Notes: generated by a model not told the origin, from the letters alone. DNA of 64,000 nucleotides from Rhodospirillaceae bacterium (GCA_019694335.1 JAIBCD010000004.1:23353-87352); one strand, 5' to 3'; shown: positions 20,724 through 29,428, numbered from the stretch's first letter. Made by a program: numbers and translations.

Positions 20724-22739
20724 ATGTTGCGCGTGAAGCTGGGTATTTTCGGTTCGGTTCTGGGGGTGATTTTCCTGGCCTTGGCGGCCGCGTCCCCGGT
20801 CCGTACAGCCGAGTCGGGTCAACCGGCCCTCGAAAAGCCCGCCACTTTCAGCGGCACCAGCTACACGGTGCAGGGCCGCATGTTCCTGGGCGCCGACGGC
20901 AACCTCTCCTACCTGCGCTTCCTCAATCTCAGCGGGACGCCGGCCATTGTCACCGCCACCATGGTGGGGTCGCCGAGCGGAAAGAACTACGGCACGGCGA
21001 CCGTGAACATCGCGAACCACGCCTCGCGCCAGCTTTCGATCACGGATCTGATGGGGCAGGCGAAAGTCGCCGGGCTCGACAGCACCGATGACCGGATGGG
21101 GGTTTACCTTCGCGCCGATGCTTCGCCGGTCGCGGTACAGAACGTTCTGTTCGCGGGAGCCACCGGCTTCTTCGAGAACATGACGACCTGCCAGAACTCC
21201 TCGGTGTCGGACACCAACACCGCCCTGATGAATGTCCACACCACGTCGATCACGGGATTCCCGTCCTATGTGACGATCTACAATTACTCGTCCAATGAAC
21301 AGGCCTATGACGTTGGTGTCTACGAAGCCAACACCGGCACGTTCAAGGGCCAGGTCACCGTGCCGGTTCCGGCCAACGGCACGTTCGAGCAGCCGTTCTC
21401 ATGGTTTCAGGATCAGCTCGCCTGGTCGCCGGGGCCGAGCGAATATCACGCCAACCTCACGGTCGTCGCCCGTTCGGATTCCCGCTCGTCGCAGCTTTCG
21501 CACACGGTCTACAACGCCAAGCTCAACGTATTCCTGAACCTGACCGCTTTCTGCAATATCGAATCCACCGCCACGTCGTTGCCGACGGCCGTCAACGACA
21601 CGTTGAGCAATGCGACCGCGGGCCTTGCCTATTCGATCCCGTCCACCACGCTGCTGAGCAACGATCTGAACGCGGCCGGCGCGACCATAACCGATGTCAC
21701 GACACCTACGACCAACGGCACCGCCAACGGCGGGATCATCCAGACCGGCAACGAATTGGTGTACGTACCGGCCCGGGCCGGCATCGTCACGTTCCAGTAC
21801 CGGCTGCGCGTCGGCGCGGTGGCGTCGAATGTCGCGACGGTCACGGTCACGGTCGCGGACAACGGTCCGATCGCCGAAGGCGACCGCCTCGTCTCCCTGA
21901 ACTTCACCACCGGGCTTCCCACGACGATTCCGCTCAGCGCGCTTACCGCGAACGACCGCAATACCGCCAACACGCGCCTGGTCAACGTCACCTCCCCCAT
22001 GACCACCGGCACGGTCAACGGCACGCTCACCCTGACCTCCGATGGCTTGGTCTATACGGCGGCGCGGCCAGGGACCGTGACCTTCCGCTATCAGTTGCAG
22101 AGCACCGCGGGCACGCTCTCGAACGAAGCCGTGGTGTCCCTGACGGCAACCGGTTCCAGCGGGCCGACAACCATTGCCGATCAGCCGACCCTGAACCTGG
22201 TCGCCGGCCAGGCGACGGAAATCCCGCTCCGGCTTATCACCGCCAACGATTTCAATACCGATGGCGCCACCCTCGACAACTTCACAAACCCGACCACCGA
22301 CGGCATCGCCAACGGCACTCTCACGCGTTCGGGCGAAAGTCTGATCTTTACGCCCGCGCGCGCCGGCACCACGGTATTCACCTACCAACTGCGCAATAGT
22401 CAGGGATTGTCCAATATCGGAACGGTCACCATGACCGTATTGTCGGCCACCGCCGCGCCGCAGGCGGAAAATGACACCCTGACCCAGCCGTTCACCGCCG
22501 GAACCCAAACCACGATCCTGTTCTCGACCCTGATCGCCAACGACCGGGCGATCTCGGGCGCGGTGCTCGACAGCTTCACCGCGCCGTCCACGGACGGAAC
22601 CACCAACGGCACCGTCACGCGGATCGGCAACGACCTGGCTTACACACCGGCCCGGGCGGGCGTGGTCGCTTTCACCTACACGGTCCGCACCACCAACGGC
22701 ACATCCAACGCCGCGACGGTGCGGCTCATCGTGCAGTAG
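20724..22739 (+). CDS. Secreted protein with four Ig/cadherin-like repeats
   Basis: 671 residues with a signal peptide (hydrophobic FGSVLGVIFLALAAASP, cleavage near VRTA-ES). Residues about 30-280 form an unrecognised beta-rich domain with cysteines. Then four repeats of roughly 95 residues start near residues 288, 378, 482 and 579. Each has the pattern ND(T/R)x..., LLSNDLN/LTANDRN/ITANDFN/LIANDRA, then a Thr/Asn-rich strand, then YTPARAG or similar and FTYxxR. This is the bacterial Ig-like/cadherin tandem-repeat plan of adhesins and surface proteins. No C-terminal anchor or autotransporter barrel is visible, so it is either released or bound by partners. Confidence 0.75.
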   Translation: MLRVKLGIFGSVLGVIFLALAAASPVRTAESGQPALEKPATFSGTSYTVQGRMFLGADGNLSYLRFLNLSGTPAIVTATMVGSPSGKNYGTATVNIANHASRQLSITDLMGQAKVAGLDSTDDRMGVYLRADASPVAVQNVLFAGATGFFENMTTCQNSSVSDTNTALMNVHTTSITGFPSYVTIYNYSSNEQAYDVGVYEANTGTFKGQVTVPVPANGTFEQPFSWFQDQLAWSPGPSEYHANLTVVARSDSRSSQLSHTVYNAKLNVFLNLTAFCNIESTATSLPTAVNDTLSNATAGLAYSIPSTTLLSNDLNAAGATITDVTTPTTNGTANGGIIQTGNELVYVPARAGIVTFQYRLRVGAVASNVATVTVTVADNGPIAEGDRLVSLNFTTGLPTTIPLSALTANDRNTANTRLVNVTSPMTTGTVNGTLTLTSDGLVYTAARPGTVTFRYQLQSTAGTLSNEAVVSLTATGSSGPTTIADQPTLNLVAGQATEIPLRLITANDFNTDGATLDNFTNPTTDGIANGTLTRSGESLIFTPARAGTTVFTYQLRNSQGLSNIGTVTMTVLSATAAPQAENDTLTQPFTAGTQTTILFSTLIANDRAISGAVLDSFTAPSTDGTTNGTVTRIGNDLAYTPARAGVVAFTYTVRTTNGTSNAATVRLIVQ

Positions 22740-22767
22740 GCCGGATAAGCCGCTTGAGCGATCCGGC
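22740..22767. terminator. Hairpin after the Ig-repeat gene
   Basis: GCCGGAT (22740-22746) pairs with ATCCGGC (22761-22767); inside, CGCT/AGCG extends the stem after a small bulge. It starts one base after the stop codon of the repeat-protein gene. No T-run follows, so efficiency is uncertain. Confidence 0.4.
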
Positions 22768-22825
22768 GGCTAGGGCCTTCGCGTCCGCCTGGGCATGAAA
22801 GCCTCGGCGACGCGAATAGGCAGAA

Positions 22826-23320
22826 TCACACCGCCGCGCGCCAGAACGCGAGGGTGCGCGGCGTGATCGCATCACGGCCTTCGTGGGCGGCGATGTCTTC
22901 AAGGCAAGCGCGCAGCCCTTGCGCTTCCGCCCGCAGGCCGGCGTGCCGCAGGAACAGCAGGATGCGCGTCAGACGCAGATGATTGTGATTGAGCGGCTCC
23001 AGCCAGGGAACCCGCGCGAAATCCGCACCGCGCGAGACGGCCGCGCCCTTGCGCTGCAGCCCAAAGAAATCGAGCATCAGGTCCAACGACCTGCGTACGC
23101 GGTCTTGCAGTACCGGATCACCCTGAAGCACCGCGATATCTCGATCGCTCAACAGCGGCGCGCCGGGATTGAAGCGGCTCGGCTCCGGCAGAGGGAACAG
23201 CCACTGGATATAGTCGTGGATCATCTCCAGGCGGCGATGATCCCAGGACCACATATCATCAATGGTCCTGCCCCGGGTATCCGGCTCCTGGCCGCGATAG
23301 AAGGCGATGAGACGCGACAT
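22826..23320 (-). CDS. OGFr_N-like protein (opioid growth factor receptor-related)
   Basis: 164 residues. FYRGQEPDTRGRTIDDMWSW followed by LEMIHDYIQWLFPLPEPSRFNPGAPLLS matches the N-terminal conserved region of opioid growth factor receptors, a domain also carried by scattered bacteria. No catalytic motif is visible. It is transcribed away from the Hsp20 gene, but a strong terminator lies between them, so it needs its own promoter. Function unknown. Confidence 0.8.
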   Translation of the reverse strand: MSRLIAFYRGQEPDTRGRTIDDMWSWDHRRLEMIHDYIQWLFPLPEPSRFNPGAPLLSDRDIAVLQGDPVLQDRVRRSLDLMLDFFGLQRKGAAVSRGADFARVPWLEPLNHNHLRLTRILLFLRHAGLRAEAQGLRACLEDIAAHEGRDAITPRTLAFWRAAV

Positions 23321-23329
23321 CGCCGCAGT

Positions 23330-23371
23330 TTAAAAAAACAAACGGGGACCGGGAAGTTTTCCCGGTCCCCG
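23330..23371 (-). terminator. Intrinsic terminator after hsp20
   Basis: A 13-bp GC-rich stem (23343-23355 with 23359-23371, loop of 3) is followed on the minus strand by a T-rich run (TTTGTTTTTTT, 23342-23332). This is a classical Rho-independent stop for the Hsp20 gene and lies just before the OGFr_N-like start. Confidence 0.85.
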
Positions 23372-23406
23372 CAGTCACCTTAGGGGGAAAGGTTAGGTCT
23401 TGAGCG

Positions 23407-23868
23407 TCAAGCCGCTTGCGAGATCTGCTTCTCGGTCGGCTCGGTGTTGCCATTGATGGCGATACGGCGCGGCTTCAGGGCTTCCGGAATCTCGCGCTTC
23501 AGGTCGACATGCAGCAAGCCGTTTTCCATGCGCGCGCCGCTTACCTGAATATGGTTGGCCAGTTCGAACTTGCGTTCGAACGAACGGCCGGCGATGCCAC
23601 GATGGAGGTACTGCGCGGGCTCCTGGTCCTGGCCTTGCTTGCCGCGGACGGTGAGCGTGTTGTTCTCGACCTGGATGTCGAGGTCGCCTTCCGCGAAGCC
23701 GGCGAGGGCGAAGGTAATGCGGTAAGTGTCGTCGCCCGACTTGGTGATGTTGTAGGGCGGATAAGTAAAGGTCTGGTCGTCGAGGCGGGTCGCCGCGTCG
23801 AACACGCGCGCCAGGCTGTCAAAACCGACCGAAGCGCGGAAGAGGGGGGAAAGATCGAGCGTACGCAT
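23407..23868 (-). CDS. Small heat-shock protein Hsp20 (IbpA-like)
   Basis: ATP-independent holdase that keeps denatured proteins refoldable. 153 residues from MRTLDLSPLFRASVGFDSL, the standard start of class-A rhizobial-type Hsp20. The alpha-crystallin domain is intact (YRITFALAGFAEGDLDIQVENNTLTV, GLLHVDLKREIPE). A longer in-frame reading upstream is rejected because it runs through the leader. The leader carries a ROSE-like thermometer and an RpoH-like promoter, so the gene should be induced by heat at both transcription and translation. Confidence 0.93.
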   Translation of the reverse strand: MRTLDLSPLFRASVGFDSLARVFDAATRLDDQTFTYPPYNITKSGDDTYRITFALAGFAEGDLDIQVENNTLTVRGKQGQDQEPAQYLHRGIAGRSFERKFELANHIQVSGARMENGLLHVDLKREIPEALKPRRIAINGNTEPTEKQISQAA

Positions 23869-23869
23869 T

Positions 23870-23892
23870 GATATTCTCCGATGAGCAATATC
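23870..23892 (-). promoter_or_regulatory. ROSE-like RNA thermometer hairpin in the hsp20 leader
   Basis: In the mRNA, GATATT-G-CTC (anti-SD strand, 23892-23883) pairs with the Shine-Dalgarno side GAG-AATATC (23878-23870) around loop ATCG. The G of TTGCTC is bulged out. A hidden SD with a single bulged G in TYGCT is the established ROSE arrangement. The ATG follows after one base. Confidence 0.75.
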
Positions 23893-24034
23893 CAAGGCGC
23901 AGTTCAGCGGGTCACTCGCCGGCGATGGTTCGGGCTCTTGTCCGAAGACCAGAAATCCGCATCGTCCGGAGACGCGCCCGCCCGGGCCGCGCCGTTCACC
24001 TCGACGGACCCCGATTGGGCATCCGTACACGTCC

Positions 24035-24062
24035 ATATGAGGGCGATTTACGCGCCCGCAAG
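24035..24062 (-). promoter_or_regulatory. RpoH-type promoter of hsp20
   Basis: Minus strand CTTG (24062-24059), 17 nt, CTCATAT (24041-24035). It resembles the alphaproteobacterial sigma-32 pattern and is shared almost exactly with the htpG promoter at 40172-40200. It gives a leader of about 160 nt, enough for a ROSE element. Confidence 0.5.
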
Positions 24063-24088
24063 GGCCACAGACTCAAAAATTTATCAAT

Positions 24089-24982
24089 TTATATCAATTG
24101 GTTGTTGGCCGCTTCCCAGGCCAGCATGGCGTGGCGGCGCACCGCCCCCCAGCGGTAGTTCTTGAACAGCCCGGTGGAGCGCAGCACGCGGTGGCAGGGC
24201 ACGAGGTAACCGATGGGATTCGAAGCCAGCGCCGTGCCCACGGCCCGCACCGCCTTGGGTTTGCCGATGGCTTCGGCGATGGCGCCGTAAGTGGAGATGT
24301 TCGCCGGCGGAATGCGCAGCAGCGCCGCCCACACCTGGAGCTGGAAATTGGTGCCGCGCAGCAGGAGCCGCATATCCTTGGAGCGCGTGAACATCTTGGC
24401 GGCGACGGCGGCGGTGGCTTTGTCGTCGGTGACGAACCGCGACAGCGGCCAACGCGCCTTGGCGTCCTTCAGCGCGCGCGCGGTGCTTCCGGCGATGAAG
24501 TCGAATCCGCAGACGCCGCGATCGGTTACCAGGATCAGCGCGGGCCCAAACGGCGTGTCATGCACACCATGGCGGATCACGAGATCACGCCCCTGCGCCT
24601 TGTACTCGCCGGGGGTCATGGCCTCGACCGCCACGAACAGGTCGTGGAGCCGCGAGCCGCCCGAGAGCCCAACGTCGAACGCCGCGTTCAGAACCGAGGC
24701 GGATTGCTCCAATGTGGTCTTGGCATGCTCCAGGGTCAGGAAGCGCGCGAACTGCTTGGGGCTCACGCCGGCCCAGCGCTTGAACAGGCGCTGGAAATGG
24801 AACGGCGACAGGTCCGCCTGCGCCGCCAGTTCAGCAAGCCCCGGAGATGTTCCACCATTGAACGCAGCCGCCACCATGGTTTCGATGGCGCGCGCGATCC
24901 GCCGATAGTCGGTGGCGCCGAGGCTCCGCGGCATCTCCAGATCTTCCGCAACCAGGGTGTCGAGGGTCGTAAGCGCGTTCAT
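24089..24982 (-). CDS. Ada-like AraC regulator / O6-methylguanine-DNA methyltransferase
   Basis: 297 residues. The N-terminal part is an AraC-type helix-turn-helix (LSPFHFQRLFKRWAGVSPKQFARF), the C-terminal part the DNA methyltransferase with active site PCHRV and partner motifs GTALASNPIGYLVPCHRVLRSTG. The N-terminal Ada zinc domain with the phosphotriester-accepting cysteine is missing, so it is a two-domain fusion seen in many proteobacteria. It repairs O6-alkylguanine and may regulate its own operon. ATG at 24980-24982 with a strong AGGAGGAG upstream. Confidence 0.93.
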   Translation of the reverse strand: MNALTTLDTLVAEDLEMPRSLGATDYRRIARAIETMVAAAFNGGTSPGLAELAAQADLSPFHFQRLFKRWAGVSPKQFARFLTLEHAKTTLEQSASVLNAAFDVGLSGGSRLHDLFVAVEAMTPGEYKAQGRDLVIRHGVHDTPFGPALILVTDRGVCGFDFIAGSTARALKDAKARWPLSRFVTDDKATAAVAAKMFTRSKDMRLLLRGTNFQLQVWAALLRIPPANISTYGAIAEAIGKPKAVRAVGTALASNPIGYLVPCHRVLRSTGLFKNYRWGAVRRHAMLAWEAANNQLI

Positions 24983-25078
24983 TGTGGCTCCTCCTGAACT
25001 TTGAGTGAACCTAATCCTCATCGTCGGAGGGGCCGACCCGATTGTTGCGGTGGGGACGAAAGGCCTATTCTCCTGACC

Positions 25079-25600
25079 ATGCTGACCATCCGGCCCGCCA
25101 CCATCGACGACGCCGCGGCCATCGCCCAGGTTCATGTGGACACCTGGCGTTCGACCTATGCCGGGATCATCCCCCAGCATTACCTGGATAGCCTGACCAT
25201 CCAGAACCGCACCCTCAGCTGGGTGCGCCTGCTGGAGCGCTCAACCGGCGGGCTCTGCACCCTGGTGAGCGAGGACCATGACGGGCGCGTGGTCGGGTTC
25301 ATCGCCGCCGGCCCTTTGCGCCATCGCGATCCGCGGTTCCAGGCCGAAATTTCCTCGCTTTACGTCCTGCGCAGCCACCAGCACGGCAGCCATGGCCGGC
25401 GCCTGTTCATGGCCGCCGCGAATCGCCTTTCCGAACGTGGCTATCGCGGTTTGTTTGTTTGGGTACTGGCGGACAACCCCGCGCGCACGTTTTACGAAAT
25501 TCTCGGCGGCGAGGAGGTGGCCGAAACCACCCGCGCCTTCGCGGGCAAGATGCTCACCGAGATCGGGTACGGCTGGACCGAAATCCCCAACTACAGCTAG
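25079..25600 (+). CDS. GNAT-family N-acetyltransferase
   Basis: 173 residues starting MLTIRPATIDDAAAIAQVHVDTWRSTYAG, the common GNAT entry. The acetyl-CoA loop region (SLYVLRSHQHGSHGRRLFMAA) keeps the R/QxxGxG/A-like turn as HQHGSHG. Substrate unknown. Divergent from the Ada-like gene. Its 3' end touches a 14-bp tandem repeat. The ATG at 25079 is preferred over in-frame upstream codons because those would overlap the Ada-like promoter. Confidence 0.85.
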   Translation: MLTIRPATIDDAAAIAQVHVDTWRSTYAGIIPQHYLDSLTIQNRTLSWVRLLERSTGGLCTLVSEDHDGRVVGFIAAGPLRHRDPRFQAEISSLYVLRSHQHGSHGRRLFMAAANRLSERGYRGLFVWVLADNPARTFYEILGGEEVAETTRAFAGKMLTEIGYGWTEIPNYS

Positions 25601-25614
25601 TGCGGCCCACTCAA

Positions 25615-25656
25615 TGAGGCCAGCTTAGTGAGGCCAGCTTAGTGAGGCCAGCTTAG
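25615..25656. repeat. 14-bp repeat, three perfect copies, at two stop codons
   Basis: TGAGGCCAGCTTAG repeats exactly at 25615-25628, 25629-25642 and 25643-25656. The last copy contains the stop (complement of TTA at 25653-25655) of the cNMP-binding gene. The unit resembles the nearby end of the GNAT gene (acagctagtgcggcc), so it may have grown from that sequence. Confidence 0.9.
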
Positions 25657-26234
25657 TGCGGTAAGTCCGCTTCGGCGGGGATGGCGTCGTCGCGACGGTC
25701 TTCTTCACGGTGCGCCATGGCCAGACGGCGCAGATCCTTCATCACCACATCGAGCTGCTTGAGGCGCGTTTCCAGGTCATTGCGGAATTTCTGCGGCAGG
25801 TCCGCCTGCAGGAAGCGGGTGACGATTTCACTCTGGCGCTGCAGCGTGTTCACCGCGTCCACCAGGCTGCGGGACTTGGGCGTGTGGGACTCGTGCACAT
25901 GGCGGAGGTTCTTCATGAGCATGCCGACCAACGCGCGGATGAACCCGTCGGCCTTGCGCATCTTGTCCATCATCACGTCGGCGGAGACGACCATCAGCGC
26001 GGAGTCTTCCAAGGTGAAGGCGGTGGCCATCCTCGGGCTATCGTCGACCACGGCCATCTCGCCGAACAGTTCGCCCTTGCGGATGGTGGCGAGTGGGATC
26101 TTGCGGCCCATGGCCTCGCGGTAGATGCCGACCGCGCCGGAATTGACGATAAAGGCGGCCGTGCCTTTGTCCCCTTGCTTGAACAGGGTCTTGCCCTTTG
26201 GCCAGGTCACGTTCTGGATATCGTCGCCGGCCAT
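25653..26234 (-). CDS. Cyclic nucleotide-binding domain protein
   Basis: 193 residues. The cNMP-binding jelly roll is at residues 10-100 with the phosphate cassette KGELFGEMAVVDDSPRMATA, where the Arg in SPRMATA is the phosphate-binding one. The C-terminal half is helical (LETRLKQLDVVMKDLRRLAMAHREED) and has no DNA-binding helix-turn-helix, so it is not a CRP-type regulator. It probably senses cAMP or cGMP and signals to a partner. Not linked to a cyclase here. Confidence 0.85.
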   Translation of the reverse strand: MAGDDIQNVTWPKGKTLFKQGDKGTAAFIVNSGAVGIYREAMGRKIPLATIRKGELFGEMAVVDDSPRMATAFTLEDSALMVVSADVMMDKMRKADGFIRALVGMLMKNLRHVHESHTPKSRSLVDAVNTLQRQSEIVTRFLQADLPQKFRNDLETRLKQLDVVMKDLRRLAMAHREEDRRDDAIPAEADLPH

Positions 26235-26322
26235 TCAGGCCTTACTCCTCATGCGAAAACCCCGCCCCCATTCTTTTCGCCCCATGCCTATCGCATGTGG
26301 ACGGGGTTTCGACAACCGCATG

Positions 26323-26350
26323 GATCAAACTTGGGTGATCAAGCTTGGGT
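26323..26350. repeat. 14-bp imperfect tandem duplication next to the korB stop
   Basis: GATCAAACTTGGGT (26323-26336) and GATCAAGCTTGGGT (26337-26350) differ at one base. The second copy ends on the first base of the korB stop codon (26350-26352). Confidence 0.85.
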
Positions 26351-27372
26351 TAGGTCACCGACCAGGTGTTCCCGGCGCGCATGAGCTTATCGAGATCACC
26401 CGGGCCCTTGGCGCGCGCCTGCGCGTTCTGGGCCGCGACCTGCGCCTCATAGGACGGCGCCGGATCGCAGTAGATCACGCCCAGGATTTCCGGGAACTGC
26501 GGCGGCCGCAGACCGGCCAGCAGACCCGCGAGCACGCGGTTCTTCTCGTCGTGCACCAGGATGTCCCCGGCGGTGACGCCGTTTTCACCGACAACCACGG
26601 CTTCGATCTTCAAGGTCTTGGGGTTGAGCCGCAGGCCCTTGTTCTTGTCCTTGCCGTACAACAGCGGCTCGCCGTGCTTGACGTGCAGCTGCATCTCGGC
26701 GGCCACGTCCTTTTCGGTGAAGTTCGAGAAAGCGCCGTCGTTGTAGACGATGCAGTTCTGGATGATTTCCACGAAAGACGCCCCCTTATGTTCGCGGGCG
26801 CGGGAGAACAGAACCCCCAGCTCCTTGGCCTGGACGTCGATGCCGCGGGCGACGAAGCGTGCGTTGCACCCCAAGGCAAAGGTGCAGGCCTCGGCCGGGC
26901 TGTCGACGCTGCCCATGGGCGTGGACGGCGACTTCTGGCCGATACGCGACGTGGGCGAGTACTGCCCTTTGGTCAGGCCGTAGATCTCGTTGTTGAACAG
27001 CAGGATGTTGAGGTCGATGTTGCGGCGCAGCGCATGGAACAGGTGATTGCCGCCGATCGACAGCGCATCGCCGTCGCCGGTCACCACCCACACGTCGAGT
27101 TCCGGACGCGCGAGCTTGAGGCCCGAGGCGATCGCCGGCGCGCGGCCGTGGATCGTATGGAAGCCGTAGGTCGCCATGTAATAGGGAAAGCGCGACGAGC
27201 AGCCGATGCCGGACACGAACACCGTGTTCTCGAGCTTCGCGCCCATGTCGGCCAGCGACTTGTGCATGGCTTTCAGGATGGCGTAATCGCCGCACCCCGG
27301 GCACCAGCGCACTTCCTGGTCGGACGCGAAGTCCTTGGGGGTCAGTTTGGCGGGCTCAACATTCACATTCAT
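26350..27372 (-). CDS. korB: 2-oxoglutarate:ferredoxin oxidoreductase, beta subunit
   Basis: Binds thiamine diphosphate and, with the alpha subunit, oxidises 2-oxoglutarate to succinyl-CoA with ferredoxin as acceptor. 340 residues. Cluster cysteines in WCPGCGDY near residue 24, TPP/Mg site GDGDALSIGGNHLFHALRRN, then NNEIYGLTKGQYSPTS. It starts 74 nt after the alpha gene end, with a palindromic repeat between. Confidence 0.93.
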   Translation of the reverse strand: MNVNVEPAKLTPKDFASDQEVRWCPGCGDYAILKAMHKSLADMGAKLENTVFVSGIGCSSRFPYYMATYGFHTIHGRAPAIASGLKLARPELDVWVVTGDGDALSIGGNHLFHALRRNIDLNILLFNNEIYGLTKGQYSPTSRIGQKSPSTPMGSVDSPAEACTFALGCNARFVARGIDVQAKELGVLFSRAREHKGASFVEIIQNCIVYNDGAFSNFTEKDVAAEMQLHVKHGEPLLYGKDKNKGLRLNPKTLKIEAVVVGENGVTAGDILVHDEKNRVLAGLLAGLRPPQFPEILGVIYCDPAPSYEAQVAAQNAQARAKGPGDLDKLMRAGNTWSVT

Positions 27373-27387
27373 TTTGGTCTCTTTTGT

Positions 27388-27440
27388 TTGGTCGCATTTT
27401 CTGCGGAAAACCGGCTTCCACTTTTCCGGAAAATGCTCCG
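27388..27440 (+). repeat. Intergenic palindromic repeat, copy 2
   Basis: Outer arms GCATTTTC (27394-27401) and GAAAATGC (27429-27436) are perfectly complementary; inner arms CGGAAAA and TTTTCCG flank the core. It separates korA and korB inside one operon. Confidence 0.85.
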
Positions 27441-27446
27441 GATTCC

Positions 27447-29300
27447 TTATGGAGCGCCAAGCTGGCTGCGGATGGCGCTTTCCACTTCATCGATCTTGAG
27501 CGGCTGGCCGCTGACCTTGAGCAGGCCCTTGGCGTCGATCAGGTACTGGCTCTTGAGCAGGGTGAGCATCTGGCCGTTATTCATCTCGGCCACCAGCACC
27601 TTGTCGAAGTTCTTGAGCAGGTCGCCCAGGTTGCGCGGCAGCGGCCAGATGTGGCGGATGTGGATATGCGACACATCCAGTCCTTTGGCGCGCATGTTGC
27701 TGACCGCGCGGTTGATGGGCCCGAAGGTCGAGCCCCAGCCGACCACCGCCAGCTTGCCCTTCAGCTCGCCGGCCTCGACGCCCTGTTCGGGGATGTCATT
27801 GGCGATATTGTTGATCTTGGCCGCGCGCGTGTCGGTCATCTTCTGATGGTTGGCGGCTTCGTAGGAGATGTTGCCCGAGTTGTAGTCCCTCTCGATGCCG
27901 CCGATGCGGTGCATCAGCCCCGGCGTGCCGGGCACCGCCCAAACGCGCGCGAGCGTCTTGGGGTCGCGCAGGAACGGATGGAAACCCTCGGTGTTCTTGT
28001 GGAACTCCACCGGGAACGGCTTGAAGTCCTTCATGGACGGAATCCGCCACGGCTCGGCGGCGTTGGCGATGTAGCCGTCCGAGAGCAGCATCACCGGGGT
28101 CATGTATTTGACCGCGAGGCGCACGGCCTCGATCGCGACCTCGAAGCAGTCGCCGGGCGAGCGCGACGCCACCACCGGGATCGGCGCGTCGGCGTTGCGG
28201 CCCCAGACCGAGAGGAACAAATCCGACTGCTCGGTCTTGGTGGGCAGGCCGGTCGAGGGGCCCGCGCGCTGGGTGTTCACCACCACCAGCGGCAGTTCGG
28301 TGCCGATGCCGAGGCCAATCGCTTCGGTCTTGAGCGCGATGCCCGGGCCTGACGAGGCGGTGATTCCGAGCTTGCCGGCGTAAGACGCGCCGAGCGCCGC
28401 GCAGCAGGCCGCGATCTCGTCTTCGGCCTGGAAGGTGGTGATGCCGAACTGCTTCAGCCGCGCGAGGATATGCAGGATCGGCGAGGACGGCGTGATCGGA
28501 TAAGAAGCGAGCAGCGCTTCGAGATTGGCGAGCTGCGCGCCGGCCGCGAGGCCCCAGGCCAGCGCTTCGGCGCCCGACACCAGGCGGTAAGTACCCGGCT
28601 CGAATTTGACCGAAGGCATCTGCACCGGCGAGATGTCGCCGGAGATTTCGTGGGTCTCGCCGTAGGCGTGGCCGGCCTTCAGCGCCGCGAGGTTGGCCTG
28701 GCCGATCGGATCGTCGGCACCGAATTTGCGCGCGACATATTCGTTGGTGGAGTTGAGTTCGCGGTCGTACATCCACGACACCAGGCCGAGCACCCACAGG
28801 TTCTTGGTGCGCAGCGCTTCCTTCTGCGACACGCCGAAGGGCTTCGCGACTTCCAGCGCCTGGGCGGAGATGTCGAGCTCCAGCACGCGGAATTCCTTGA
28901 GCGTGCCGTCGGTGCGCGGATCGACCGCGAAGCCCGCGCGCTTGATGTCCTTGTCCTTGAAGGCGCCGGAGTCGAGGATGATCAACCCGCCCTTGCGCAG
29001 GCCCTTGTAGTTGACCATGAGCGCCGCGGGATTGAGCGCCACCAGCACATCCGGCTGGTCGCCCGCGGTTTTTACCACGCGGCTGCCGAAGTTGATCTGA
29101 AACGCCGACACGCCGTAGGTGGTGCCGGTGGGGGCGCGGATTTCGGCGGGGAAGTCGGGGAAGGTCGCCAGCGAGTTCCCGGCGAGCGCGGTTTCCTGCG
29201 CGAACTGGCTTCCCAGCAACTGCACGCCGTCGCCGGAATCGCCGGCAAAGCGCACGACGACCGCTTCGAGTTCCGATTTGGGTACGTTTTGAACGTTCAT
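27447..29300 (-). CDS. korA: 2-oxoglutarate:ferredoxin oxidoreductase, fused gamma/alpha subunit
   Basis: 617 residues. The gamma-type domain is at the N-terminus (VRFAGDSGDGVQLLGSQFAQ, residues about 15-180) and the alpha pyrimidine-binding domain follows (SYPITPSSPILH, GITASSGPGIALKTEAIGLG, TKTEQSDLF). This fused layout is the usual KorA of proteobacteria. ATG at 29298-29300 begins MNVQNVPKSE; the longer upstream reading has no support. With KorB it gives a ferredoxin-linked TCA step, and FdxA encoded at 36434 is a possible acceptor. Confidence 0.93.
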   Translation of the reverse strand: MNVQNVPKSELEAVVVRFAGDSGDGVQLLGSQFAQETALAGNSLATFPDFPAEIRAPTGTTYGVSAFQINFGSRVVKTAGDQPDVLVALNPAALMVNYKGLRKGGLIILDSGAFKDKDIKRAGFAVDPRTDGTLKEFRVLELDISAQALEVAKPFGVSQKEALRTKNLWVLGLVSWMYDRELNSTNEYVARKFGADDPIGQANLAALKAGHAYGETHEISGDISPVQMPSVKFEPGTYRLVSGAEALAWGLAAGAQLANLEALLASYPITPSSPILHILARLKQFGITTFQAEDEIAACCAALGASYAGKLGITASSGPGIALKTEAIGLGIGTELPLVVVNTQRAGPSTGLPTKTEQSDLFLSVWGRNADAPIPVVASRSPGDCFEVAIEAVRLAVKYMTPVMLLSDGYIANAAEPWRIPSMKDFKPFPVEFHKNTEGFHPFLRDPKTLARVWAVPGTPGLMHRIGGIERDYNSGNISYEAANHQKMTDTRAAKINNIANDIPEQGVEAGELKGKLAVVGWGSTFGPINRAVSNMRAKGLDVSHIHIRHIWPLPRNLGDLLKNFDKVLVAEMNNGQMLTLLKSQYLIDAKGLLKVSGQPLKIDEVESAIRSQLGAP

Positions 29301-29402
29301 GGACTCAGTCTCTCCCGCGTGAAATCCGCGAGCAGCGGACCACGTCACAAAGTCCCTCTCCCAGGAGGGCAAGTTTAGGACCGCACGACGCGGTCTGCAT
29401 CA

Positions 29403-29428
29403 AAAAAGGCGTAAAACCGGCCCTTTTT
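29403..29428 (-). terminator. Possible terminator after metC
   Basis: CCTTTTT (29422-29428) and AAAAAGG (29403-29409) pair, and T-rich sequence follows on the minus strand. It lies between the end of the PLP lyase gene and the start of korA. The stem is AT-rich, so it may be weak. Confidence 0.4.

Noticed and set aside
25615..25656. CRISPR-like short repeats
   Set aside because: Three abutting copies with no spacers; a simple tandem repeat.
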